Source of the DNA: Streptomyces sp. H27-H5
GTDB taxonomy: Bacteria > Actinomycetota > Actinomycetes > Streptomycetales > Streptomycetaceae
Assembly: GCF_026627505.1 (NCBI RefSeq)
Contig: NZ_JAPNLK010000081.1
Coordinates: 1-36,285, forward strand
Direction: 5' to 3'
Length of the DNA stretch: 36,285 nucleotides
Shown here: positions 28,228-34,667 of the stretch, piece after piece
Layout of the letters: each line of letters begins with the position of its first letter
Numbering within the stretch: the first letter of the stretch is position 1
Notes under the pieces: generated by a model
Database searches by the model: none
What the model was told of the DNA's origin: nothing
Seen by the model: only the letters and a program-made list of their open reading frames with translations
Made by a program: the position numbers and the translations under genes

Positions 28228-28853
28228 CCGAGCCGGCGGAGCTCGCCCTCAAGGGCGCCCTGGAGGCCGTCCTCATGGTCGTCGACGAACCCGCGACCGA
28301 GGAACACCTGGCCAAGGTGTTGGAACGGACCCCGCGCGAGGTCGCGGTCGCCCTGCGGGAACTGGCCGACGAGTACACCGCCCAGGAGCGGGGTTTCGAA
28401 CTGCGCCTGGTCGCCGGCGGATGGCGGTTCTACAGTCGCGCGGCCTTCGCGACGGCGGTGGAGGCCTTCGTGCTGGACGGCCGGCAGGCCCGGCTCACCC
28501 AGGCGGCACTGGAGACCCTCGCGGTCGTCGCGTACCGCCAGCCGGTGAGCCGATCAAGGGTCTCGGCGGTCCGCGGAGTGAACTGCGACGGGGTCATGCG
28601 GACCCTCCTGCAACGGGGTCTGGTGGCCGAGGCGGGGACGGAACCCGAAACAGGTGCGATCCTGTACAGGACGACGAACTACTTTCTGGAGCGGATGGAC
28701 CTGCGCGGCCTGGACGAGCTCCCGGAGCTCGCGCCCTTCCTCCCCGAGGCGGACGCGATCGAAGCCGAGACGCAAGAGGGTGTTCCGTCGTTCGATCCGG
28801 ACGCACCTGATGCACCGGACTACTTTGAAGACGACAAGACGACGGAACTTTGA
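28224..28853 (+). CDS. scpB: Segregation and condensation protein B
   Basis: A 209-residue ScpB made of two winged-helix domains. The first has ALKGALEAVLMVVDEPATEEHLAKVL and GFELRLVAGGWRFYSRAAFA. The second has RLTQAALETLAVVAYRQPVSRSRVSAVRGVNCDGVMRTLLQRGLV followed by YRTTNYFLERMDLRGLDELPELAPFLP. It binds ScpA as a dimer and completes the SMC complex. ATG 28224 overlaps scpA (ATGA), with ggaggcgaagg upstream, implying coupled translation that helps stoichiometry. The acidic C-terminal tail (FDPDAPDAPDYFEDD) is common in actinobacteria. The stop overlaps the next start by one base (TGATG). Confidence 0.95.
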   Translation: MTEPAELALKGALEAVLMVVDEPATEEHLAKVLERTPREVAVALRELADEYTAQERGFELRLVAGGWRFYSRAAFATAVEAFVLDGRQARLTQAALETLAVVAYRQPVSRSRVSAVRGVNCDGVMRTLLQRGLVAEAGTEPETGAILYRTTNYFLERMDLRGLDELPELAPFLPEADAIEAETQEGVPSFDPDAPDAPDYFEDDKTTEL

Positions 28854-30316
28854 TGCGAAGCAGCGGTAACGGCAACGGTGGCGGCAACAGGAACAGCGGC
28901 GGCGGTGGTGGCGGCGGGCGTGGTAACGCCCGCGGCGGCCCCTCCTCCGGCGGTGGTGGTTACCGCGGTGGCGGCTCCGGCGGTGGCAGCGGCTCCTCCG
29001 GCGGCCCCCGCGGCGGCTCCTCCGGCGGTTCGGGCGGTGGCGGCGGCTACCGGGGCGGTGGCTCCGGCGGTTCGTCCGGCGGCTCCGGCGGTGGCGGCGG
29101 CTACCGAGGCGGCGGCTCGGGCGGTTCGTCCGGCGGCGGCGGTTACCGCGGCGGCTCCTCCGGTGGTGGCAGTGGCTCCGGCGGCGGCTACCGCGGCGCC
29201 GGCTCCGGCACGGGCGCCTCGCGCGACCGTGACCGTGACCAGGCCCCCCAGCGTCCCCGCAACCCCCGCCCCGAGGAGCGTCGCTACGACGTGGGCCCCG
29301 AGGGCGAGCGCAACGGCCGCGGCGGCGCCAAGGCGGGCGGCGGCGGTGCCCGCGGCGCGGCCGACGGCAACCGCGGCGGTGCCCGCGGCGACTCCGCGCG
29401 CGGTGGCGCCAAGGGTGGCCCCCGTACCTCCCGGACCCCCGGCATCGGTGGAGCCGGCGGCCCGCGCAGCGGCCCCGGCAGCCGCAGCGGCCAGTCGCGC
29501 CCCCGCGAGCTGGACGCGCGGATCGAGGAGCGCGTGCGCGACCGGTACGCCGACAAGCCCGTGATCAAGACGCCGAAGACCTTCCCGGGTGCCGAGGAGG
29601 AGGGGGAGCGTCTGCAGAAGGTGCTCGCCCGCGCCGGCATGGGTTCGCGCCGTGCGTGCGAGGAGCTCATCGAGCAGGCCCGCGTCGAGGTCAACGGCGA
29701 GATCGTGCTGGAGCAGGGCAAGCGCGTCCAGCCGAAGGACGAGATCAAGGTGGACGGCCTGACCGTCGCCACCCAGTCGTACCTCTTCTTCGCGCTGAAC
29801 AAGCCGGCCGGCGTCGTCTCCACCATGGAGGACCCCGACGGTCGCCAGTGCCTCGGTGACTACGTCACCAACCGCGAGACCCGTCTCTTCCACGTCGGTC
29901 GGCTCGACACCGAGACCGAGGGCATCATCCTGCTCACCAACCACGGCGAGCTGGCCCACCGCCTCACGCACCCGAAGTACGGCGTGAAGAAGACCTACGT
30001 CGCGGCCATCACCGGCCCGCTGCCCCGCGAGATCGGCAAGCGCCTCAAGGACGGCATCGAGCTGGAGGACGGCTACGCCCGCGCCGACCACTTCCGCGTC
30101 ATCGACCAGCTCGGCAAGAACTACCTGGTCGAGGTGACCCTCCACGAGGGCCGCAAGCACATCGTCCGCCGCATGATGGCGGAGGCTGGCTTCCCCGTGG
30201 AGAAGCTCGTCCGGACCTCCTTCGGCCCGATCGAGCTCGGTGACCAGAAGTCCGGCTGGCTGCGCCGCCTGACCAACACCGAGGTCGGCATGCTCATGCG
30301 CGAGGTCGGTCTGTAG
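28853..30316 (+). CDS. Pseudouridine synthase (RsuA/RluB family) with Gly-rich N-terminal region
   Basis: A 487-residue enzyme. Residues 1 to about 225 are low-complexity Gly/Ser/Arg, with repeated GGGGYRGG and GGSSGGSGG motifs. An S4 RNA-binding domain follows (about 250-300: ERLQKVLARAGMGSRRACEEL). The catalytic domain comes last, with FALNKPAGVVSTMEDPDGR, the active Asp352 in VGRLDTETEGIILLTNHGELAHRL, and GRKHIVRRMMAEAGFPVEKLVR. It converts a 23S (or 16S) uridine to pseudouridine; RluB-type targets lie near 23S 2605, but the exact site is not deducible. ATG 28853 overlaps the scpB stop by one base. A strong terminator ends the cluster. The glycine-rich head resembles RGG-type RNA-binding regions and is far longer than in enteric RluB. 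Confidence 0.92.
   Translation: MRSSGNGNGGGNRNSGGGGGGGRGNARGGPSSGGGGYRGGGSGGGSGSSGGPRGGSSGGSGGGGGYRGGGSGGSSGGSGGGGGYRGGGSGGSSGGGGYRGGSSGGGSGSGGGYRGAGSGTGASRDRDRDQAPQRPRNPRPEERRYDVGPEGERNGRGGAKAGGGGARGAADGNRGGARGDSARGGAKGGPRTSRTPGIGGAGGPRSGPGSRSGQSRPRELDARIEERVRDRYADKPVIKTPKTFPGAEEEGERLQKVLARAGMGSRRACEELIEQARVEVNGEIVLEQGKRVQPKDEIKVDGLTVATQSYLFFALNKPAGVVSTMEDPDGRQCLGDYVTNRETRLFHVGRLDTETEGIILLTNHGELAHRLTHPKYGVKKTYVAAITGPLPREIGKRLKDGIELEDGYARADHFRVIDQLGKNYLVEVTLHEGRKHIVRRMMAEAGFPVEKLVRTSFGPIELGDQKSGWLRRLTNTEVGMLMREVGL
28866..29215 (+). repeat. In-gene degenerate GGC/GGT repeat (Gly-rich coding region)
   Basis: About 350 bases of imperfect ggcggc/ggttcc repeats code for GGGGYRGG and GSGGSSGG units. 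At least five copies of the YRGG motif are spaced by 12-30 residues. Copies vary in length, so slippage between strains is likely. Confidence 0.75.
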
Positions 30317-30374
30317 GACCCTCGCGCGGGGTTGCCCGACCCCTCGCACGACCGAGCCCCGTCCACCGGGGCCG

Positions 30375-30411
30375 AAAAGCCCGCGGTGCCCTTCGGCACC
30401 GCGGGCTTTTT
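30375..30411 (+). terminator. Rho-independent terminator after the scpAB-pseudouridine synthase cluster
   Basis: A 16-base perfect stem (aaaagcccgcggtgcc with 30395-30410) has loop cttc and ends in a run of Ts. It lies 59 bases after the stop and directly abuts the next promoter. Confidence 0.92.
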
Positions 30412-30413
30412 GC

Positions 30414-30442
30414 TTGCCCGCACGCCCGATCATGTTTATAGT
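30414..30442 (+). promoter_or_regulatory. Promoter of the NAD salvage operon
   Basis: TTGCCC (30414-30419), 17 bases, then TATAGT (30437-30442) is a good vegetative promoter. The -35 starts three bases after the preceding terminator. The start point would fall near 30449, about 25 bases before the pnuC start codon. Confidence 0.7.
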
Positions 30443-30454
30443 CAACCTGACTAT
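30438..30454 (+). promoter_or_regulatory. Predicted NrtR operator (palindrome over -10 and start point)
   Basis: ATAGTCA-acc-TGACTAT is a perfect 7-3-7 palindrome, and its outer bases (ttt before, taaa after) extend it imperfectly. It covers the -10 hexamer and the likely start point, a position for direct repression. The operon encodes an NrtR-family regulator, so autoregulation of NAD salvage by NrtR is the natural reading. The assignment is inferred from position and symmetry; I cannot compare with a curated motif. Confidence 0.7.
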
Positions 30455-30473
30455 TAAAGAAGGTGGGGCCTCC

Positions 30474-31106
30474 ATGGGCTGGCAGACGAGTTGGACCGAG
30501 ATCCTGGCGGCCGCCACCGGCGCCCTGTGCGTCTGGCTGGTGGCGCGGCAGCACATCGCCAACTGGCCCATCGGGATCGCGAACAACGTCTTCTTCATCG
30601 TGCTCTTCGCCCAGGCCGGCCTCTACGCCGACGCCGGGCTCCAGATGGTCTTCATCGCCCTCGCCGCCTACGGGTGGTGGTCCTGGACCCACGGGGGTGG
30701 ACCAGGAACCGCCGAGGCCCTGCCGGTGCGCCGGACCACGGGCACCGAATGGGTCGCCCTGACCGCGGCGGGGGCGGTGGGGGTGCTCGCCCTCACCCTG
30801 CTGCTGGACCGCGCCACCGACTCCACCGTCCCCCTCTGGGACGCGCTGGCCGTCGGGCTCTCCCTCATGGCCACCTACGGGCAGTGCCGCAAGCTCCTGG
30901 AGTCCTGGTGGCTGTGGATCGCCACCGACCTCGTCTCCATCCCGCTGTACGTCCACAAGGACCTGTACGTGACGGCCGTGCTGTACGTCGGCTTCCTGGC
31001 CCTGTGCGTGGCCGGACTGATCGGCTGGCGCCGCGCCCTCGCCGCGACCGAGGGGACCGACGGCCCCGAGGGCTCCCGCGGGCCGGTGCGGGCGGCGACG
31101 GCATGA
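30474..31106 (+). CDS. pnuC: PnuC-type nicotinamide riboside transporter
   Basis: A 210-residue membrane protein of the PnuC family, with about six to seven hydrophobic segments. The N-terminal TEILAAATGALCVWLVARQHIANWPIGIANNVFFIVLFAQAGLYADAGLQ-type block holds the family's conserved WPxGI-N and LYADAxLQ motifs. IALAAYGWWSWTHGG follows, and ESWWLWIATDLVSIPLYVHKDLYVTAVLY comes near the C-terminus. Family members take up nicotinamide riboside by facilitated diffusion, trapped by phosphorylation inside. ATG 30474 has aaggtgggg upstream. An ATG at 30433 lies inside the operator and is rejected. It is the first gene of the operon and overlaps the kinase gene by four bases (ATGA), fitting the transport-then-phosphorylation logic. 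Confidence 0.93.
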   Translation: MGWQTSWTEILAAATGALCVWLVARQHIANWPIGIANNVFFIVLFAQAGLYADAGLQMVFIALAAYGWWSWTHGGGPGTAEALPVRRTTGTEWVALTAAGAVGVLALTLLLDRATDSTVPLWDALAVGLSLMATYGQCRKLLESWWLWIATDLVSIPLYVHKDLYVTAVLYVGFLALCVAGLIGWRRALAATEGTDGPEGSRGPVRAATA

Positions 31107-32197
31107 GGCGCCACCGTCACGGGCTGGTGCTCGGCAAGTTCTACCCGCCCCACGCCGGCCACCACCACCTGGTGCGCACCGCCCAGGACCAGTGCGAGCG
31201 GCTGACCGTGCTGGTGTGCGCGGCCTCCGTGGAATCGGTGCCGCTCGCCGACCGGGTCGCCTGGATGCGCGAGGCCCACCCCGGCGCCCACGTCGTCGGC
31301 GCGGTCGACGACATCCCGGTCGACCTGCACGACCCGGCGATCTGGGACGCGCACATGGCGATCTTCCGCGCCGCCGTGCCCGGCCGGGTCGACGCCGTCT
31401 TCACCTCGGAGGCGTACGGGACGGAACTCGCGCGGCGCTTCGGCGCCCAGGAGGTCTGCGTGGACCCGGACCGCACCCTCTTCCCGGTGTCGGGGACGAC
31501 CGTCCGCGCGGACCCCGCCGCCTGCTGGGAGTTCCTGGGCCCGGCCGTACGGGCCGCCCTGACCCGGCGCGTGGTCGTCCTCGGCGCCGAGTCCACGGGC
31601 ACGACCACGCTCTCGCGCGACCTGGCGGCCCATTACCGCCGCCGCGGCGGAGTCTGGGCCAAGACGGGCTGGGTCGCCGAGTACGGGCGCCGGTACAGCG
31701 AGGAGAAGCTGGCGGCGGCGCGGGCCGCGGACCCGGCGGCCTCCTGGTCCGAGGTGTCCTTCGCGTCGCGGGAGTTCCCCCTGATCGCCCGCCGCCAGGA
31801 CGCCGAGGAGGAACAGGCGGCCCGGCTCGGCTCACCGGTGCTCTTCTGCGACACGGACTCCTTCGCGACCGGCATCTGGCACGAGCGGTACATGGGCGGC
31901 CGCAACGAGGAGGTCGAGGAGATCGCCTCCCGCACGCGGCGGGACCTGTACCTGCTGACCGACGACGTCGACGTGCCCTTCGAGGACGACGGGCTGCGCG
32001 ACGGAGCCCATCTGCGACCGTGGATGACCGGACGCTTCCGGGAAGAACTCACCGCCACCGGGAAGCGCTTCCTGCTCATGGGCGGCGACCGGGAGACGCG
32101 GTTGACCGCGGCTGTGGCCGCGGTCGACGAACTGCTCGCCGAGGGATGGCACTTCACGGACCCGCTGCCCGAGAACGCGCGGGTGGAGACCGGATGA
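31103..32197 (+). CDS. nadR: NadR-type NMN adenylyltransferase / ribosylnicotinamide kinase
   Basis: A 364-residue two-domain enzyme. Residues 1-145 form a nucleotidyltransferase with GKFYPPHAGH (11-20) and SGTTVRADP (from 130), which would adenylate NMN to NAD. Residues 155-350 form a P-loop kinase like that of H. influenzae NadR: GAESTGTTTL (161-170), VAEYGRRYSE, LFCDTDSFATGIWHERYMG and DDVDVPFEDDGLRDG. It would phosphorylate nicotinamide riboside to NMN. The E. coli DNA-binding domain is absent; regulation is taken over by the NrtR gene downstream. The Walker A lysine position is Thr167 (see findings). ATG 31103 overlaps pnuC and the stop overlaps the regulator gene, each by four bases. 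Confidence 0.88.
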   Translation: MRRHRHGLVLGKFYPPHAGHHHLVRTAQDQCERLTVLVCAASVESVPLADRVAWMREAHPGAHVVGAVDDIPVDLHDPAIWDAHMAIFRAAVPGRVDAVFTSEAYGTELARRFGAQEVCVDPDRTLFPVSGTTVRADPAACWEFLGPAVRAALTRRVVVLGAESTGTTTLSRDLAAHYRRRGGVWAKTGWVAEYGRRYSEEKLAAARAADPAASWSEVSFASREFPLIARRQDAEEEQAARLGSPVLFCDTDSFATGIWHERYMGGRNEEVEEIASRTRRDLYLLTDDVDVPFEDDGLRDGAHLRPWMTGRFREELTATGKRFLLMGGDRETRLTAAVAAVDELLAEGWHFTDPLPENARVETG

Positions 32198-32925
32198 CCA
32201 CCGGATACGACCCCCACGCCTTCGAACCGTTCGCGGTGACCGTCGACCTCGCCGTCTTCACCGTCCGCGCCGGCGCCCTGCACGTGCTGCTGATCCGGCG
32301 CGGACAGGAGCCGTACGCCGGCGCCTGGGCCCTGCCCGGCGGTTTCGTCCTGCCCCGCGAGTCCGCCGAGAGCGCCGCACGCCGCGAACTCGCCGAGGAG
32401 ACCGGCCTGTCCGACGCCGTGGTCGCCGCCCTGCACCTGGAACAGCTGCGGACCTACAGCGAACCCGACCGCGACCCCCGCATGCGGGTGGTCTCGGTGG
32501 CCTTCACCGCACTGGTCCCCGACATGCCGGAGCCGGCCGCGGACGGCGGCGGCGACGCCGACGGGGCACGCTGGGTGCCCGTGGGCGAGGCCGCCGGACT
32601 GGCCTTCGACCACGCCGTCATCCTCGACGACGCGCGCGAGCGGATCGGTTCGAAGCTGGAGTACAGCTGCCTGGCCACGGCCTTCTGCCCGCCCGAGTTC
32701 ACCCTCGGCGAGCTCCAGGCCGTCTACGAGACCGTCTGGGACACCGCCCTGGACCGCCCCAACTTCCGCCGCAAGGTCCTCGCCACCCCCGGCTTCGTCG
32801 AGGTCGTGGCGGGAGCGGCCCGACTGACCGGCGGCCGCGGCAAACCGGCCGCGCTCTACCGCTCCGGGCCCGCGACGGCCCTGCACCCGCCCCTGCTCCG
32901 CCCCTCGGAAGGACACGCACGATGA
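32194..32925 (+). CDS. nrtR: NrtR-type Nudix-winged-helix transcriptional regulator
   Basis: A 243-residue protein. An N-terminal Nudix domain (residues about 12-150; AVTVDLAVFTVRAGALHVLLI, YAGAWALPGGFVLPRESAES) is followed by a C-terminal winged helix (about 155-225; YSCLATAFCPPEFTLGELQAVY, DRPNFRRKVLATPGFVEV). That pair is the signature of NrtR, the repressor of NAD synthesis and salvage genes, which senses ADP-ribose or related NAD breakdown products. The Nudix box is complete at 50-72 (G-x5-E-x7-REL-x-EE-x-GL), so hydrolase activity cannot be excluded. ATG 32194 has ggag seven bases upstream and overlaps the kinase stop. A plain Nudix hydrolase is the alternative, but the C-terminal domain and operon context argue against it. 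Confidence 0.87.
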   Translation: MTTGYDPHAFEPFAVTVDLAVFTVRAGALHVLLIRRGQEPYAGAWALPGGFVLPRESAESAARRELAEETGLSDAVVAALHLEQLRTYSEPDRDPRMRVVSVAFTALVPDMPEPAADGGGDADGARWVPVGEAAGLAFDHAVILDDARERIGSKLEYSCLATAFCPPEFTLGELQAVYETVWDTALDRPNFRRKVLATPGFVEVVAGAARLTGGRGKPAALYRSGPATALHPPLLRPSEGHAR

Positions 32926-33944
32926 CCGTGACGACGAAGAAGCGCGCGGCGACCGGGGCCCTGCTCGGCCTCGCCCTGGGCGACGCCCTCGGCTTCCCGA
33001 CGGAGTTCAACGACGTCCCGTCGATCCTCTCCAAGACCGGACCCTGGCGGCAGATGGCCCTGCCCCGCCCGGCGATCGTCACCGACGACACCCAGATGAC
33101 GCTCGCGCTGGCCCGCGGCATGCGCACCGCGGGGGAGCGGGGTCGCACAGGACCCCTGCGGCTGACCCGCCCCGTCCGGGAGGAGTTCGTCGAGTGGTAC
33201 CACTCGCCGGAGAACAACCGGGCCCCGGGCAACACCTGCCTGCGCGCCTGCCGGCTCCTCGACCAGCCGGAGCGGGACTGGCGCGACGCCAGCCAGATCG
33301 GGTCCAAGGGCTGCGGCGCGAACATGCGGGTGGCCCCCGTGGGCCTGGTGCCCGGCTGGACCGAGGAGGAGCGCGCCGGCGCGGCCCAGCTCCAGTCCGC
33401 CCTGACGCACGGCCACCCGACGGCCCTCGCGGCCTCCGACCTGACGGCCAGGGCCGTGTACCTGCTCGCGCGCGGCACCGAGGTGACGGGCCTGGTCGGG
33501 CAGTTGCGCTCGTACGCCCTGGAGAACCGCACCCGCTACCACGAGCACTGGCTGGGCGACCTGTGGATGCGCAGCACCTCCGACGCCACGGAGCGGACCT
33601 TCATGGCCCGCGGCTGGGACGAGTGCCTGGGCGTCCTGGACCGGGTCGCGGCCGCGCTGAAGTCGCCGTCCCCGGAGACCGACCCCTGCCTGGCCACGGG
33701 CGACGGCTGGATCGCCGAGGAGGCCTTCGCCACCGCCCTGCACTGCTTCCTGCTCTTCCCCGACGAGCCGCTGACCGTCCTGCGCCGGGCCGCCTGCACC
33801 AAGGGCGACTCCGACTCCATCGCCTGCCTGGCCGGCGCCTTCGCGGGCGCCCACCTCGGCGCGGACGTCTGGCCCCGGGACTGGGAGGGCCGCATCGAGT
33901 ACCGCGACGAACTCCTGGCCCTCGGGGCCCTCTGGGACGCCTGA
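32922..33944 (+). CDS. ADP-ribosylglycohydrolase family protein
   Basis: A 340-residue ADP-ribosyl-acceptor hydrolase (DraG/ARH) family protein. KRAATGALLGLALGDALGFPTEF is the family start. The two metal sites are TDDTQMT (Thr54, Asp55, Asp56) and CTKGDSDSIACLAGAFAGA (Asp296, Asp298, Ser299). A KGCGANMRVAPVGL substrate loop lies between. It would remove ADP-ribose from a protein, nucleic acid or small molecule; the acceptor is unknown. ATG 32922 overlaps the regulator gene by four bases, with ggaagg upstream. As last gene of the NAD operon it could release ADP-ribose, the kind of ligand NrtR senses. About 400 bases of its 3' end are overlapped on the opposite strand by the nucleotidyltransferase frame. 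Confidence 0.9.
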   Translation: MTVTTKKRAATGALLGLALGDALGFPTEFNDVPSILSKTGPWRQMALPRPAIVTDDTQMTLALARGMRTAGERGRTGPLRLTRPVREEFVEWYHSPENNRAPGNTCLRACRLLDQPERDWRDASQIGSKGCGANMRVAPVGLVPGWTEEERAGAAQLQSALTHGHPTALAASDLTARAVYLLARGTEVTGLVGQLRSYALENRTRYHEHWLGDLWMRSTSDATERTFMARGWDECLGVLDRVAAALKSPSPETDPCLATGDGWIAEEAFATALHCFLLFPDEPLTVLRRAACTKGDSDSIACLAGAFAGAHLGADVWPRDWEGRIEYRDELLALGALWDA

Positions 33945-34639
33945 ACCGATCCCGACCCGGCCGGGCCCGCCCCGCGGCGGGCACGGATCAGGAAGTCCTC
34001 CACCCGGGCGTGGTCCGGCTCCGCCGGCAGGGGACTGCCGGCGAGGGCCGCCTCCGCCTCCCCGGTCAGGCGGGACATCCAGGAGTCCACCTCCGCCCAG
34101 CCCACCTCACCGCGCCGTACCGCCAGGAGACGCTCCCGGTCGGCGCCGGCGTCGATCTCCAGGCGGCCCGTGCGCAGCAGGTCGCGACAGGACCCGAGCA
34201 GGCGCAGCAGGTGCATGGCGTGCTTCCAGCGCGGCGCGCCGTGGGTGCGCACGTCCGCGAGGAGCTTGCCGTGCTGACCGGCCGCGTAGCGGGTGAACGT
34301 GACGTGGGCCCAGCGGGAGAGGAAGGCCCCGCGCAGGGACAGGAGTTCCTCGCCGACCGGGGTGACCCGCTCCACCAGCGGGGAGTGCAGGCACTCCAGG
34401 ATGTTCGGGTTGGCGCGCACCGCCAGTTCGCAGAAGCGTTCCAGCTCCCAGGAGAACTCCTCGTCACGCGGCCCCTCCACGTGCGTGGGCGGCTTCTCGA
34501 AGCGCCAGAACAGCGGCGTGGGGGCGAGGTAGACACCGCGCACGTCGGTGTCGCTCGCCTCCGTCGCCAGCCCGAACGCGCGGGAGCCCATCACGCAGGA
34601 GTAGACGGTGTGGTCCCGGACGAGGCTGAGGTCGTTCAT
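33536..34639 (-). CDS. Nucleotidyltransferase (RlaP/YcgL-type, pol-beta fold) with unusual run-on C-terminus
   Basis: The frame codes for 367 residues. Residues 1-222 are a nucleotidyltransferase of the DNA-polymerase-beta superfamily: MGSRAFGLATEASDTDVRGVYL (Gly-Ser motif, Asp30 and Asp32), FSWELERFCELAVRANPNILECL and GQHGKLLADVRTHGAPRWKHAMHLLRLL. This is the RlaP/YcgL group, with no reaction settled that I know of. The usual protein would end near FLIRARR (33974). Here no stop is met and the frame continues for 145 low-similarity residues, antisense to the ADP-ribosylglycohydrolase gene. The tail (RAPRARSSSRYSMRPSQSR) looks like a shadow frame, so the functional part is 33974-34639. ATG 34639 lacks a clear ribosome site but gives the family start. 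Confidence 0.7.
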   Translation of the reverse strand: MNDLSLVRDHTVYSCVMGSRAFGLATEASDTDVRGVYLAPTPLFWRFEKPPTHVEGPRDEEFSWELERFCELAVRANPNILECLHSPLVERVTPVGEELLSLRGAFLSRWAHVTFTRYAAGQHGKLLADVRTHGAPRWKHAMHLLRLLGSCRDLLRTGRLEIDAGADRERLLAVRRGEVGWAEVDSWMSRLTGEAEAALAGSPLPAEPDHARVEDFLIRARRGAGPAGSGSVQASQRAPRARSSSRYSMRPSQSRGQTSAPRWAPAKAPARQAMESESPLVQAARRRTVSGSSGKSRKQCRAVAKASSAIQPSPVARQGSVSGDGDFSAAATRSRTPRHSSQPRAMKVRSVASEVLRIHRSPSQCSW

Positions 34640-34667
34640 CCCGGGAGAGTAGGCGGACGCCCCCGCG

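Noticed and set aside
28820..30598. 592-residue minus-strand frame opposite the pseudouridine synthase
   Set aside because: It is antisense of the Gly-rich repeats and the catalytic domain, with no ribosome site or domain.
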